From NCBI RefSeq assembly GCF_900128955.1, contig NZ_FQTY01000002.1, positions 186,001 through 250,000 of the forward strand: DNA of 64,000 nt, written 5' to 3'. Below, in pieces: positions 25,232 through 34,559 of the stretch. Below the pieces are notes generated by a model, which did no database searches, had not been told where the DNA came from, and was given only the letters and a program-made list of their open reading frames with translations. Each line of letters opens with the position of its first letter. The stretch's first letter is position 1. The translations under genes were made by a program, and so were the position numbers. The stretch is from Tissierella praeacuta DSM 18095 (lineage in GTDB: Bacteria; Bacillota; Clostridia; Tissierellales; Tissierellaceae).

Positions 25232-26546
25232 ATTATTAATAGTAGATGATGAAGAAACATTTATTGAAGTATTGAGGGACAGATTGACTAGAAAAGGGCT
25301 CAATGTCAAAGCTGTTACTTCGGGATTAGATGCAATAAAATTAGTTGAAGAAGAAGAGTTTGATGTAGCATTATTTGATATAATGATGGATAAAATAAAT
25401 GGATTAGAATTATTAGCTAAGGTAAAGAAAATACAGCCAAATATGGAAGTAATTATGTTGACTGGATATGGAACAATAGAATCTGCAATAGAGGCAATGA
25501 GAAAAGGTGCTTATGATTATCTGTCTAAACCTGTAAATCCTATTGAATTAGAGTTGGTTTTAAAGAGAGCTGCCGAGAAAAAAAGACTTCAAGGATATAA
25601 TGAAAGCCTTGTTGAAAATATTAAACTTATAAATGATAAAAAAGAGATTATTGGGGAATCTCCAGTAATGATGAATTTAAAGTATATAATAGAAAAAGCC
25701 TGTGATAGTCATTTGCCAGTTTTAATATTAGGGGAAAGTGGGACAGGGAAAGATTTAGTAGCTAATGCATTACATTATAAAAGTTGCAGAAGAGATAAGC
25801 CGTTTATTCCAATAAATGCAGGTGCTATTCCTGGAGAACTGTTAGAAAGTGAATTGTTTGGACATGTAAAGGGAGCTTTTACTGGTGCTCATACTAATAA
25901 AAAGGGATTAGTAGAAATAGCCAATGGGGGAACTCTATTTCTAGATGAAATTGGAGATATGGATCCTTCCTTACAGGTAAAATTATTACGTTTCTTGGAT
26001 ACAGGAGAATTTAGACCTGTAGGAGGGACTATGACAAAAAAGACTACTGTAAGAGTGGTTACGGCAACAAATAAGAATTTAGAAGAAGCAATTTATAATG
26101 GAAGTTTTAGGGAAGATTTATTTTATAGATTAAGTGTAGTTACTATTTCAGTACCTCCTTTGAGAAAACGTGGAAATGATATACTTATTCTTGCTAATTA
26201 TTTTTTAAATAAAAACTTAAATAATAAAAAGGAGTTAAGAGAAGAAACAAAAAGGTTTCTACTAGAATATGATTTTCCAGGAAATGTAAGGGAATTAGCA
26301 AATTTTATTGATAGAGGAGTATTACTATCTAAAGGAAATGAGATTTTTCCTAGGGATTTGCTTCCAAATTTAAACAATTCTGAAACTCCTCAGCAAAAAT
26401 ATATCTCCTTAGATGATGTGGAAAAAGAGCATATTAGCAATATATTAAAGCTAGTTGACTGGGACAAGCCAGAGGCTGCAAAGATGTTAAATATAGGATT
26501 AAGAACATTGTATAGAAAAATAGAAAAATATAAATTAGAACCATAG
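25218..26546 (+). CDS. NtrC-family sigma-54-dependent response regulator
   Basis: 442 residues: receiver domain with phospho-acceptor D54 (ALFDIMMDK) and K104-type lysine (LSKPVNP); AAA+ domain with Walker A GESGTGKD, the sigma-54-contacting loop GAFTGA, Walker B GGTLFLDEIGDMD, and a Fis-type HTH at the C terminus (EAAKMLNIGLRTLYRKIEKY). It activates -24/-12 promoters from distant enhancers. The only such promoter I found in the window lies before ttrA, with a long palindrome upstream. Its ribosome binding site TAAGGAGGTGGAGG is inside the kinase gene. Confidence 0.93.
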   Translation: MENFKLLIVDDEETFIEVLRDRLTRKGLNVKAVTSGLDAIKLVEEEEFDVALFDIMMDKINGLELLAKVKKIQPNMEVIMLTGYGTIESAIEAMRKGAYDYLSKPVNPIELELVLKRAAEKKRLQGYNESLVENIKLINDKKEIIGESPVMMNLKYIIEKACDSHLPVLILGESGTGKDLVANALHYKSCRRDKPFIPINAGAIPGELLESELFGHVKGAFTGAHTNKKGLVEIANGGTLFLDEIGDMDPSLQVKLLRFLDTGEFRPVGGTMTKKTTVRVVTATNKNLEEAIYNGSFREDLFYRLSVVTISVPPLRKRGNDILILANYFLNKNLNNKKELREETKRFLLEYDFPGNVRELANFIDRGVLLSKGNEIFPRDLLPNLNNSETPQQKYISLDDVEKEHISNILKLVDWDKPEAAKMLNIGLRTLYRKIEKYKLEP

Positions 26547-26680
26547 CAATATTAATGTTAAAATAGTATATGGTGAAAACAAATGAATTCTAAAATAGAT
26601 ACAATTGCAATCTAGTATGATATAATTGAAATATTTAAAATAGGTAGGGATTATAGAAATTTATCCATGAGGTGATTGAA

Positions 26681-27703
26681 ATGAAAGTAGTAAAAGCAGA
26701 AGATGCTGTTGGTATGGTATTAGGTCATGATATAACAGAAATAGTACCTGGAGAGTTTAAAGGAGTGGCATTTAAAAAAGGACATATTATACAGGAGACG
26801 GATATTGAGAAACTTCTTAGAATAGGGAAAGAACATATATATATATTTGAAATAGATGAAAATACATTACATGAAGATGATGCCGCTATAGCTATAGGAA
26901 ATTTAATTTGCGGGGAAGGCATCTATTTTACTGAACCTAAAGAAGGCAAGATTAATATAATGCCAAAATATAAAGGATTGTTAAAGATAAATAGAGAAGT
27001 GTTGGATGAAATAAATGATTTAGGAGATATGATTTTAGCCACTATACATGGAAATAGATTAATTGATGAAGGTCATTTAATAGGAGGTTTTAGAGTAATT
27101 CCTTTAACCATTGAGAAGGAAAAAATAATTGTAGCAGAAAAAATACTTAAGGAAAAGGGTCCAATATTTGAAGTGAAACCCTTTAAAAAATTAAAAACAG
27201 CTTTAATTATTACTGGCTCTGAAGTCTATAAAGGTAGAATTGAAGATAAATTTGGACCAGTTATAGAAAGAAAAGTGAAAGCTTTTGATTCGGAAATTTT
27301 CTATAAAACCATAGTACCAGATGAACTAGATATTATTAAGGATGAAATTATTAAATCAAAGAATATGGGAGGAGAACTTATAATAGTTACTGGAGGAATG
27401 TCAGTAGATCCCGATGATAAAACTCCTGGTGCAATTAAAGCAACTGGAGCTAACATAGTATCCTATGGTACTCCAGTATTACCTGGTGCTATGCTGCTTG
27501 TGGCTTATTTAGATAATATTCCAGTAATGGGGCTTCCAGGATGTGTAATGTTTGCACATACTACAGCATTTGATTTATTGTTACCAAGGATTTGTGCAGG
27601 TGAGAAAATTTTCCGTAAGGATATTACAAGGCTTGGTTATGGAGGTCAATGTTTAAGCTGTAAGGTTTGTACCTTCCCAGACTGCCATTTTGGAAAAAAT
27701 TAA
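26681..27703 (+). CDS. Molybdopterin-binding (MoCF domain) protein with a Cys-rich tail
   Basis: 340-residue MoeA-like protein. The first half (to about 170) holds a short conserved region (VKAEDAVGMVLGHDITEIVPGEFKG), and the second a MoCF pterin-binding domain: ALIITGSEVYKGRIED, VTGGMSVDPDDKTPGAI and MGLPGCVMFAHTTAFDLLLPR. The last residues, QCLSCKVCTFPDCHFGK, hold four Cys and a His, a possible metal knuckle. It resembles a clostridial family annotated only as molybdopterin-binding protein; its exact step is unknown. Start ATG 26681 follows GAGGTG; an upstream GTG at 26672 is too close to that site. It opens the Moco gene run ahead of moeA. Confidence 0.82.
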   Translation: MKVVKAEDAVGMVLGHDITEIVPGEFKGVAFKKGHIIQETDIEKLLRIGKEHIYIFEIDENTLHEDDAAIAIGNLICGEGIYFTEPKEGKINIMPKYKGLLKINREVLDEINDLGDMILATIHGNRLIDEGHLIGGFRVIPLTIEKEKIIVAEKILKEKGPIFEVKPFKKLKTALIITGSEVYKGRIEDKFGPVIERKVKAFDSEIFYKTIVPDELDIIKDEIIKSKNMGGELIIVTGGMSVDPDDKTPGAIKATGANIVSYGTPVLPGAMLLVAYLDNIPVMGLPGCVMFAHTTAFDLLLPRICAGEKIFRKDITRLGYGGQCLSCKVCTFPDCHFGKN

Positions 27704-27713
27704 GGAGGAAAAA

Positions 27714-28946
27714 ATGTTAACTAATATATCCATAGAAAAGGCAAATGAAATACTTTTAAGTCAGGATATTAAAATAAATACAATAAATATACCTATTTTA
27801 GAAAGCTTAGGATATGTTTTAGGAGAGAATATTATATCTGATATGAATATGCCCCCATTTGATAGATCTCCCCTTGATGGATATGCCTTAAAGTCTGAAG
27901 ACATAAAAGAGGCTACAGAAGAAAGTCCTGTGGACTTAGAAGTGATAGATTATATTCCAGCGGGATATGTGAGTTCCAAGAAAATAGAAAATGGGCAAGC
28001 TATAAGAATTATGACAGGAGCTAAAATACCTGAAGGTGCAGATATTATAATTAAATATGAGGATACAGAATTTACAGAGAAGAATGTTAAAATATTCAAC
28101 TATCTTAAACCTAATTCAAATATAGTTAAAATGGGGGAAGATATAAAGATAGGAGATGTTGTTCTAAAGAAAGGACATATTATTGGTGCAGCTGATATAG
28201 GAATACTTGCAACATTAGGAAGAAGTATGGTCAAAGTTTATTCAAAACCCAAAGTAGCTATTTTGGCTACTGGTGATGAACTCATAGGTATTGATGAGAT
28301 ACCTAAGGAAGGAAAAATAAGGAATAGTAATTCCTATACTATAGCAGCACAAGTGATGAAATTAGGTGGAGAACCTATAGTCCTTGGAATATGTGATGAT
28401 AAACTAGAGGATATAAAATGTGAATTAAAATCTAGCTTAGAATGGGCAGATATAATTATAACAACTGGTGGGGTTTCTGTAGGAGATGCAGATTTAGTTA
28501 AAGAGGCCCTTCAGGAAATAGGAGGAGAGGTTTTATTTTGGAAGGTAAGAGTGAAGCCAGGTACACCTATTGCAGTGGCAAAATATGATAATAAATTAAT
28601 ATTTGGACTATCTGGCAATCCTGCGGCAGCAAGCATAACATTTGAAAAATTTGTGAGACCAACTATACTTAGGCTTATGGGAAAAACAAAATATGATTTG
28701 ATAAAGATAGAATCTACATTGGAAAGTGAATTTACCAAAGTAAGTAATCAGAATAGATATGTTAGAGCAATAACTTATTACAAAGATGGACAGTTTTTTA
28801 CTAAACTTCCTAGCAAGCATAGTTCAGGAATTTTATCATCTTTATCAGGTACCAACTCCTTATTTTATATAAAAGCAGGTACTGGTCCTTATAAAAATGG
28901 AGATAAAATAGAAGTTGAAATATTGGATTGTTCGGAGGTACTGTAA
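27714..28946 (+). CDS. moeA: Molybdopterin molybdenumtransferase MoeA
   Basis: 410-residue MoeA, which inserts molybdate (or tungstate) into adenylylated molybdopterin. Motifs: NMPPFDRSPLDGYAL near residue 45, IMTGAKIPEGADIIIKYED near 105, the MoCF loop TTGGVSVGDADLVKEAL near 254, the FWKVRVKPGTPIAVA segment and LSGNPAAA near 301. The upstream frame extends to 27690, inside the previous gene, but ATG 27714 has the clear site AAGGAGG. It overlaps mobB by one base at its stop codon. Confidence 0.94.
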   Translation: MLTNISIEKANEILLSQDIKINTINIPILESLGYVLGENIISDMNMPPFDRSPLDGYALKSEDIKEATEESPVDLEVIDYIPAGYVSSKKIENGQAIRIMTGAKIPEGADIIIKYEDTEFTEKNVKIFNYLKPNSNIVKMGEDIKIGDVVLKKGHIIGAADIGILATLGRSMVKVYSKPKVAILATGDELIGIDEIPKEGKIRNSNSYTIAAQVMKLGGEPIVLGICDDKLEDIKCELKSSLEWADIIITTGGVSVGDADLVKEALQEIGGEVLFWKVRVKPGTPIAVAKYDNKLIFGLSGNPAAASITFEKFVRPTILRLMGKTKYDLIKIESTLESEFTKVSNQNRYVRAITYYKDGQFFTKLPSKHSSGILSSLSGTNSLFYIKAGTGPYKNGDKIEVEILDCSEVL

Positions 28947-29446
28947 TGATACCTGTATTTTCAATTGTTGGAAGTAAGTCTAATACTGGAAAAACTACTA
29001 TCCTTTGTAAGATAATAGAGGAGTTAAAAAATAGAGGCTATAAAGTGGCAACAATAAAACATCATATGGGAGAGTTTGAAATAGATCAACCAGAGAAAGA
29101 CACATGGAAACATGGACAAGCAGGAGCTGATACTGTTATTATATCATCCCCAGTTAAGATAGCAAAGATTGAAAAGTTACAGCAAGAATATAAACTAGAC
29201 GACATAATTAGTCAAATTCAGAACGTTGATATTATCATAACTGAAGGATATAAAAAGGAGAACAAGCCTAAATTAGAAGTAATCAGAAAAGAAGTTTCAG
29301 AAAATATTATTTCTAAAGATGAAGAACTATTTGGAATAGTCACAGACTTTCCATTAAAGAATGAAATACCACAATTTGATTTTGAGCAGGTAGAAGATAT
29401 AGTAAATCTGATAGAAGAAAAGTTTTTAAAAAACAATCTTAAATAA
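28946..29446 (+). CDS. mobB: MobB, GTP-binding protein of Moco guanine dinucleotide synthesis
   Basis: 166-residue P-loop protein with GSKSNTGKTT near the N terminus, TIKHHMGEFEIDQPEKDTW (the conserved KHH-D...DSxRH-like region) and DIIITEGYKKENKPKLEVIR. MobB assists MobA in attaching GMP to the cofactor. The start ATG 28946 overlaps the moeA stop (TAATG), with GGAGGT upstream. Co-transcription with moeA indicates translational coupling. Confidence 0.92.
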   Translation: MIPVFSIVGSKSNTGKTTILCKIIEELKNRGYKVATIKHHMGEFEIDQPEKDTWKHGQAGADTVIISSPVKIAKIEKLQQEYKLDDIISQIQNVDIIITEGYKKENKPKLEVIRKEVSENIISKDEELFGIVTDFPLKNEIPQFDFEQVEDIVNLIEEKFLKNNLK

Positions 29447-29462
29447 AAGAGGAGGTATTTAT

Positions 29463-29654
29463 ATGTTTGGTAAAATGGGTGCTACAGAATTAGTATTAAT
29501 ACTTGGAATTGCTTTAGTGGTTTTTGGACCAGGGAAACTTCCTGAAATAGGAAAGGCTTTTGGAAAGGCAATAGGAGAATTTAAAAATCATGCTAATAAA
29601 ATATCTGAAGATGGAAAGGTTGATTTAGATAGTAATAAGGAGGACAAAGAATAA
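29463..29654 (+). CDS. tatA: Twin-arginine translocase component TatA (copy 2)
   Basis: 63-residue TatA with one membrane helix and the FGPGKLPEIGKAFGKAIGEF region identical to copy 1 at 20.86 kb. It lies 16 bases after mobB and 30 bases before tatC, forming a tatAC pair inside the Moco operon. The minimal TatAC arrangement without TatB is normal for Firmicutes. Ribosome binding site AGAGGAGG. Confidence 0.93.
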   Translation: MFGKMGATELVLILGIALVVFGPGKLPEIGKAFGKAIGEFKNHANKISEDGKVDLDSNKEDKE

Positions 29655-29684
29655 ACGAAAACCATAGACTTTAGGAGGATTTTT

Positions 29685-30404
29685 ATGGAAGATAAACAGC
29701 TTACTCTAGTAGAGCATTTGAGTGAGTTAAGAAAAAGGATTATTATAATTTTTATAGCTATAATATTAGGGTCTTTTCTAGGCTATAAATATATTAATAT
29801 AATTATTCAATATATGGTTAAACCAGCAAAAAATTTAGAGTTTATTTATTTAAGCCCACCTGAACTTTTTGTAGCCTATATTAAGATTGCTATAATATTT
29901 GGAATAGTAATTTCTTCTCCAATAAGTTTAATGCAAATATGGTTATTTGTAAAACCAGGACTTAAAAAAAATGAGCGGAGATATTTATTGTTTTCCTTGT
30001 ATATGGGTATAATCTTTTTCTTAATAGGTGTAATATTTGCATATTTAGTAATAATTCCAATAACTATAGATTTTTTTACCCAAGTTTCTGTAAATCAGAT
30101 AAGTCCATTATTTTCTTTTGATAGATATTTGAGTTTTATTTCTTCAATGGTCTTTTCCTTTGGAGTAGTATTCGAATTACCATTGTTGATAATATTATTG
30201 ACACAATTAAATCTTGTTACGGCCAAGACACTAAAAAAATATAGGAAAGTAGTAATTTTATTAATATTTATTTTAGCTGCCGTATTGACTCCCCCAGACG
30301 TAGTATCACAAATGTTACTAGCTTTACCAATGGTGTTTTTATATGAATTTAGTATATGGATTTCAGCAGCAATAGGAAAACGAAAAAACAAAAAAGGTGA
30401 TTAG
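29685..30404 (+). CDS. tatC: Twin-arginine translocase receptor TatC
   Basis: 239-residue integral membrane protein with six predicted helices. The N-terminal signature LVEHLSELRKRIIIIF binds the twin-arginine signal; the FVKPGLKKNERR loop and the TPPDVVSQMLLALPMVFLYE motif are typical of TatC. It would export the DmsA-like and TtrA-like enzymes of this window. Its stop codon directly abuts the moaA start. Confidence 0.95.
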   Translation: MEDKQLTLVEHLSELRKRIIIIFIAIILGSFLGYKYINIIIQYMVKPAKNLEFIYLSPPELFVAYIKIAIIFGIVISSPISLMQIWLFVKPGLKKNERRYLLFSLYMGIIFFLIGVIFAYLVIIPITIDFFTQVSVNQISPLFSFDRYLSFISSMVFSFGVVFELPLLIILLTQLNLVTAKTLKKYRKVVILLIFILAAVLTPPDVVSQMLLALPMVFLYEFSIWISAAIGKRKNKKGD

Positions 30405-31361
30405 ATGAAGGATTCTTTTGGAAGAGAAATAAATTATCTTAGGATTTCCCTAACGGATAGATGTAATTTAAGATGTATATATTGTATGCCAGAGAAGGGA
30501 GTCTCTAAGTTTTCTCATGAGGAAATATTAACATTAGAAGAAGTATATGAAATAACAAAGGTTTTTGTAGAATTAGGTGTAAATAAAATAAGATTTACTG
30601 GTGGAGAGCCTCTTATAAGAAAAGGTATAATAGATTTAATATATAAAGTATCAAAGCTTGATGGAGTGAAAGATTTGGCTATGACCACCAATGGTATCCT
30701 TCTTAAGGAATATGCTAAGGAACTAAAGAAGGCAGGTCTAAACAGAGTAAATATTAGTTTAGATACTTTAGATGAAGAAAAATATAGTCTTATTACTAGG
30801 GGCGGAAAACTTAAGAATGTTTTAGAAGGTATAGAAGAAGCGAAGAAAGTAGGTTTAACTCCTATAAAGATAAATACTGTTCTAATAGGTGGCTTTAATG
30901 ATGATGAAATAGAGTCTTTTATAGGACTAACAGAGAAAGAAGATATAAACATTAGGTTTATTGAACTGATGCCAATAGGAGAAGCAGCAGGATGGGCTAA
31001 AGAAAAATTTATTTCTAACGATATTATATTAGAGAAGGTTAAAGAGCTAATACCTATTCCGAGGGAAGATAAATCTTCACCAGCAGCATATTATAAATTG
31101 CCCAATGGAAAAGGCAAAGTAGGTATTATAAATCCAATATCCTGTAAATTCTGTGCTAATTGTAATAGGGTAAGATTAACATCTAAGGGATCGCTTAAAT
31201 TATGTCTTCATTCTAATAGAGAAATAGATATAAAAGAAGCATTAAAAAGTGGACAGGATATGAGAAAGTTAATAATCGACTCTATAAATCAAAAAGAAGA
31301 ATCTCATCATCTAGAAGACGGAAAATATATTAGTAGAAATATGAATCAAATAGGGGGATAA
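30405..31361 (+). CDS. moaA: GTP 3',8-cyclase MoaA (radical SAM)
   Basis: 318-residue radical SAM enzyme, first step of molybdenum cofactor synthesis from GTP. The N-terminal cluster motif is CNLRCIYCMP; FTGGEPLIRKG is the SAM-binding GGEP motif. The C-terminal second cluster is CKFCANCNRVRLTSKGSLKLCLHS. It starts immediately after the tatC stop with AAAGGTG as ribosome binding site, and moaC-MOSC follows 3 bases after it. Confidence 0.95.
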   Translation: MKDSFGREINYLRISLTDRCNLRCIYCMPEKGVSKFSHEEILTLEEVYEITKVFVELGVNKIRFTGGEPLIRKGIIDLIYKVSKLDGVKDLAMTTNGILLKEYAKELKKAGLNRVNISLDTLDEEKYSLITRGGKLKNVLEGIEEAKKVGLTPIKINTVLIGGFNDDEIESFIGLTEKEDINIRFIELMPIGEAAGWAKEKFISNDIILEKVKELIPIPREDKSSPAAYYKLPNGKGKVGIINPISCKFCANCNRVRLTSKGSLKLCLHSNREIDIKEALKSGQDMRKLIIDSINQKEESHHLEDGKYISRNMNQIGG

Positions 31362-31364
31362 ACA

Positions 31365-32267
31365 ATGGAATTTACACATTTTAATAAATATGGAAGAGCT
31401 CATATGGTAGAAGTTGGAGAAAAGGAAGATACTAAAAGAAAAGCTATAGCAAGAGGAAAAATCAGAATGAAAAAAGATACCATCCAAAAAATTAAGGATG
31501 GGCTTATGAAAAAAGGAGACGTATTGTCTGTAGCTCAAATAGGTGGAATAATGGGAGCTAAGAAAACCAGTGATTTGATCCCAATGTGTCATAATATATT
31601 TTTAACAGGTGCAGATATTAGATTTAATATATTAGATGATACCATTGAAGTTGAATCGGAAGTAAAAACTGTAGGTAAAACAGGAGTAGAGATGGAGGCC
31701 TTAACGGCTGTATCTCTAGCTTGTCTAACCATATATGATATGAGTAAAGCCATTGATAAGGATATGGTAATTGAAGATATAAGACTTATTAAGAAGACAG
31801 GTGGAAAGACAGGTGATTATGTGAGAAAAGAAGTAAGAGGCAGGGTGTTATCCATAAATATTTCAGATAAAAAAGGGGTAGTTAAAGAGCCTATAAAAGA
31901 AGGACTATTCATTGAAAACTCTGGGCTGGAAAATGATGCTCATTCAGGGAATTGGCATAGGCAAGTAAGTTTATTAGGTATAGAAAGTTTTGAAAAAATG
32001 GAAAATCAAGGTATAGAAGGATTAGTACCAGGAGTATTTGCAGAAAATATAACTACAGAAGGAATAATTCTTTATGAACTTCCAGTAGGTACAAAGTTAA
32101 TTATAGGAGAAACAATACAAGAAGTTACTCAGATAGGTAAGGAATGTCATACAGGATGTGCAATAGCTAAAAAAGTTGGGAAATGTGTTATGCCAAAGGA
32201 AGGAATTTTTACTAAGGTTTTAAAAGGTGGACTTATTAAAGAAGGAGATATTATAGAAATAATATAA
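31365..32267 (+). CDS. moaC: MoaC-MOSC fusion protein
   Basis: 300 residues in two domains. Residues 1-160 are MoaC (cyclic pyranopterin monophosphate synthase): [34 protein letters not shown] and the late [11 protein letters not shown]. Residues 165-300 form a MOSC domain with the expected reactive region [29 protein letters not shown] domains are known from Moco sulfurases and related cofactor-binding proteins; a role in cofactor delivery or sulfuration is inferred. Neither moaD nor moaE is in the window. The terminator that follows closes this long operon. Confidence 0.9.
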   Translation: MEFTHFNKYGRAHMVEVGEKEDTKRKAIARGKIRMKKDTIQKIKDGLMKKGDVLSVAQIGGIMGAKKTSDLIPMCHNIFLTGADIRFNILDDTIEVESEVKTVGKTGVEMEALTAVSLACLTIYDMSKAIDKDMVIEDIRLIKKTGGKTGDYVRKEVRGRVLSINISDKKGVVKEPIKEGLFIENSGLENDAHSGNWHRQVSLLGIESFEKMENQGIEGLVPGVFAENITTEGIILYELPVGTKLIIGETIQEVTQIGKECHTGCAIAKKVGKCVMPKEGIFTKVLKGGLIKEGDIIEII

Positions 32268-32269
32268 TA

Positions 32270-32313
32270 AAAAATAAGTATCAAAAATACTGGTATTTTT
32301 GATACTTATTTTT
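32270..32313. terminator. Bidirectional terminator between moaC-MOSC and mnmA
   Basis: Arms of 21 bases (32270-32290 and 32293-32313) pair perfectly around a TG loop, with A/T tails on both sides. It overlaps the first base of the mnmA stop codon. Confidence 0.85.
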
Positions 32314-33422
32314 TAAAGATTTAGATATAGGTATTTTTTATCCAATGGCTCTATGGATTCTATGATGCAAGAGCCAAGACAAACTTCGTTTTCATATAAT
32401 ACAGCAGCTTGCCCTGGAGTTACAGCTTTTACAGGAGTATCATATTTTATATGGAGTTTTCCATTGTCTAATATATTTACAGTTACAGGTATATCTGATT
32501 GTCGATATCTAAACTTAGCAGTACATTTTAATGGCATATTCGGTGCTTTTTCTAATATCCAAGAAGGTGATTCTCCAATTAAGGAGATGGAGTAAAGTGC
32601 TGGGTTTTTTTCCCCTTGTGCTACATATAGTATATTTTCTTTTATGTTTTTTCCTACAACAAACCAAGGTTCTCCAGTTCCAACTCCTCCGATTCCTATG
32701 CCTTTTCGTTGTCCTAAGGTATAATGAATGAGTCCGCTATGTTTTCCTATTTTATTTCCATATATGTCTATAATATCTCCTTCTTTTGCTAAGAGGTATC
32801 TATCTAAGAACTCATCAAAATCTCTTTCACCTATGAAACAAATACCTGTAGAATCCTTCTTTTTCGCTGTATATAAATCATGTTTTTCTGCCAATTCTCT
32901 AACTTCTTTTTTTTCTAAATGACCTATAGGAAATATTGTTTTAGAAAGAGCTTTTTGCCCTATTCTTGATAAAAAATAAGATTGATCCTTATTATTATCC
33001 TTTCCTCTAATAAGGTAATAGTTATCTTCCCTTCTTTCTACTTGTGCATAATGCCCCATTGCTATATAATCTCCTTCTAGATTTAGAGCATAATCTAAAA
33101 AGGCATTGAATTTTATTTCTTGATTACACATAACATCTGGATTTGGGGTTCTTCCTTTCTTATATTCATCTAGGAAATAAGTAAATACTCTATCCCAATA
33201 TTCTTTTTCAAAGTTTATAGTATAAAATGGAATATCCAATTGGTCAGCCACTGCTCTAGCATCATCTGCGTCTGCTGTTGCTGTACATACACCATATTCA
33301 TCTTTTTCATTCCAATTTTTCATAAATAATCCAATAACATCATAACCTGCTTGTTTTAAGAGTAAAGCAGAAACTGATGAATCAACTCCGCCACTCATGC
33401 CTAATATTACTCTTTTTCCCAT
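32313..33422 (-). CDS. mnmA: tRNA-specific 2-thiouridylase MnmA
   Basis: 369-residue enzyme that thiolates U34 of Lys, Glu and Gln tRNAs. The PP-loop is [20 protein letters not shown] at the N terminus. The first catalytic Cys sits in [12 protein letters not shown] (about residue 100) and the second in [12 protein letters not shown] (about 197). The C-terminal part is the usual beta-barrel. It is a single gene, convergent with the Moco operon. The start ATG 33422 follows AAAGGAG. A housekeeping gene with no evident link to its neighbours. Confidence 0.95.
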   Translation of the reverse strand: MGKRVILGMSGGVDSSVSALLLKQAGYDVIGLFMKNWNEKDEYGVCTATADADDARAVADQLDIPFYTINFEKEYWDRVFTYFLDEYKKGRTPNPDVMCNQEIKFNAFLDYALNLEGDYIAMGHYAQVERREDNYYLIRGKDNNKDQSYFLSRIGQKALSKTIFPIGHLEKKEVRELAEKHDLYTAKKKDSTGICFIGERDFDEFLDRYLLAKEGDIIDIYGNKIGKHSGLIHYTLGQRKGIGIGGVGTGEPWFVVGKNIKENILYVAQGEKNPALYSISLIGESPSWILEKAPNMPLKCTAKFRYRQSDIPVTVNILDNGKLHIKYDTPVKAVTPGQAAVLYENEVCLGSCIIESIEPLDKKYLYLNL

Positions 33423-33556
33423 AATTTTCTCCTTTTTAAATACTTATTTTTTCATATAAATATTATATCATAGTATTTTCTGTTTTTATTATATTTATTA
33501 AGTATGATTAGGAATAAATAAACTCAATTTGTAATCTTACTATAGTATTTGCAATT

Positions 33557-33596
33557 CGTACAATTCATTGACAAATATATACTATTGTAATATTAT
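33557..33596 (+). promoter_or_regulatory. Promoter of the GntR gene with an operator half-site
   Basis: TTGACA (33568-33573) and TATTAT (33591-33596) are 17 bases apart. CGTACAATTC at 33557-33566 equals one half of the long palindrome upstream of the PTS-like gene (37017-37026) and abuts the -35 box, suggesting autoregulation. Confidence 0.55.
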
Positions 33597-33658
33597 ATAA
33601 TCCACTGGTTTTTTCAAGGTATCTAGGTGGGTATTTTATTATAAAGTAGGTGTGAAAG

Positions 33659-34381
33659 TTGACAGCAAAAAAAGACTTTTTGTATATACAGTTATATAAT
33701 AAATTTAAGGAAAACATTGAAAATAATATATGGGCAGAAGGAATTAAGTTACCATCAGAGTATGAACTTATGGAGAAGTATAAAGTAAGTAGGGATACTA
33801 TACGAAAATCATTACAAAGATTAGCTCAAGAAGGATATGTTTATAGACAAGCTGGGAAGGGTACTTTTGTGAATAATCTCAAATCTAGATATAAACTTAC
33901 TTCTTTAGAAAGTTTTTCAGAGCAGATGCTATATATGGGTTTAATACCATCTAGTAAAATATTGAGTCTTAGTCTTGAAATACCTAATGGTAAGATAAAA
34001 GATTATCTTGAAATAATAGATGATGAAAAGGTTTATAGGGTTGAGCGATTAAGATTAGCTAACGGTGAGCCAATGTGCTATGAAATAGCTTATGTATCTG
34101 AGAGGTTATGTCCTGATTTAGATAAGCTAATTTATAGTGATACGTCTCTGTACGAAATTTATGAGGAACATTATAATTTGAAGCTGGATTATGGAAATCT
34201 ATATTTGGAAGCTGAAGGATGCCCTAAAGAGTATAGTCACCACTTAAAAATAAAAAAAGGCTCCCCAATGTTAAAAATGAAATGTATTGTATATACAGAT
34301 AATAAGAAACCATTATATTTTGTTGAAAGTTATTACATAGGGACAAAATATGTATTTTTTGCAAGTATGCCAAGAATATAA
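33659..34381 (+). CDS. GntR-family (HutC-type) transcriptional regulator
   Basis: 240 residues. The N-terminal winged HTH (LPSEYELMEKYKVSRDTIRKSLQRLAQEGYVYRQAGKGTFV) is followed by a UTRA ligand-binding domain (about 90-238) of the type that binds sugar phosphates or small acids. Start is TTG 33659 after AGGTGTGAAAG. It faces the convergent pair of a TIM-barrel enzyme and a PTS-EIIC-like protein, whose upstream region carries a 44-base palindrome. It most likely represses that pair and releases DNA on binding the substrate or its phosphate. Confidence 0.88.
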   Translation: MTAKKDFLYIQLYNKFKENIENNIWAEGIKLPSEYELMEKYKVSRDTIRKSLQRLAQEGYVYRQAGKGTFVNNLKSRYKLTSLESFSEQMLYMGLIPSSKILSLSLEIPNGKIKDYLEIIDDEKVYRVERLRLANGEPMCYEIAYVSERLCPDLDKLIYSDTSLYEIYEEHYNLKLDYGNLYLEAEGCPKEYSHHLKIKKGSPMLKMKCIVYTDNKKPLYFVESYYIGTKYVFFASMPRI

Positions 34382-34461
34382 AAGTTTTAAGTAATGTTTT
34401 TATGAAAATAAATTAATATGGAATTTATATTAATGGGGATTAGAGGTTTTCCATAGGCAAT

Positions 34462-34518
34462 AAAAAAGGTGCTTATTTCATAACTATAAATCAGTTATGA
34501 AACAGCACCTTTTTTTAT
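34462..34518. terminator. Bidirectional terminator after the GntR gene
   Basis: AAAAAAGGTGC pairs with GCACCTTTTTT, and an inner stem TTTCATAAC/GTTATGAAA extends it. It lies between convergent genes. Confidence 0.85.
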
Positions 34519-34559
34519 TTAGAAACTATTTTATTGAAGCAGACCTATTTTGGTTACCA

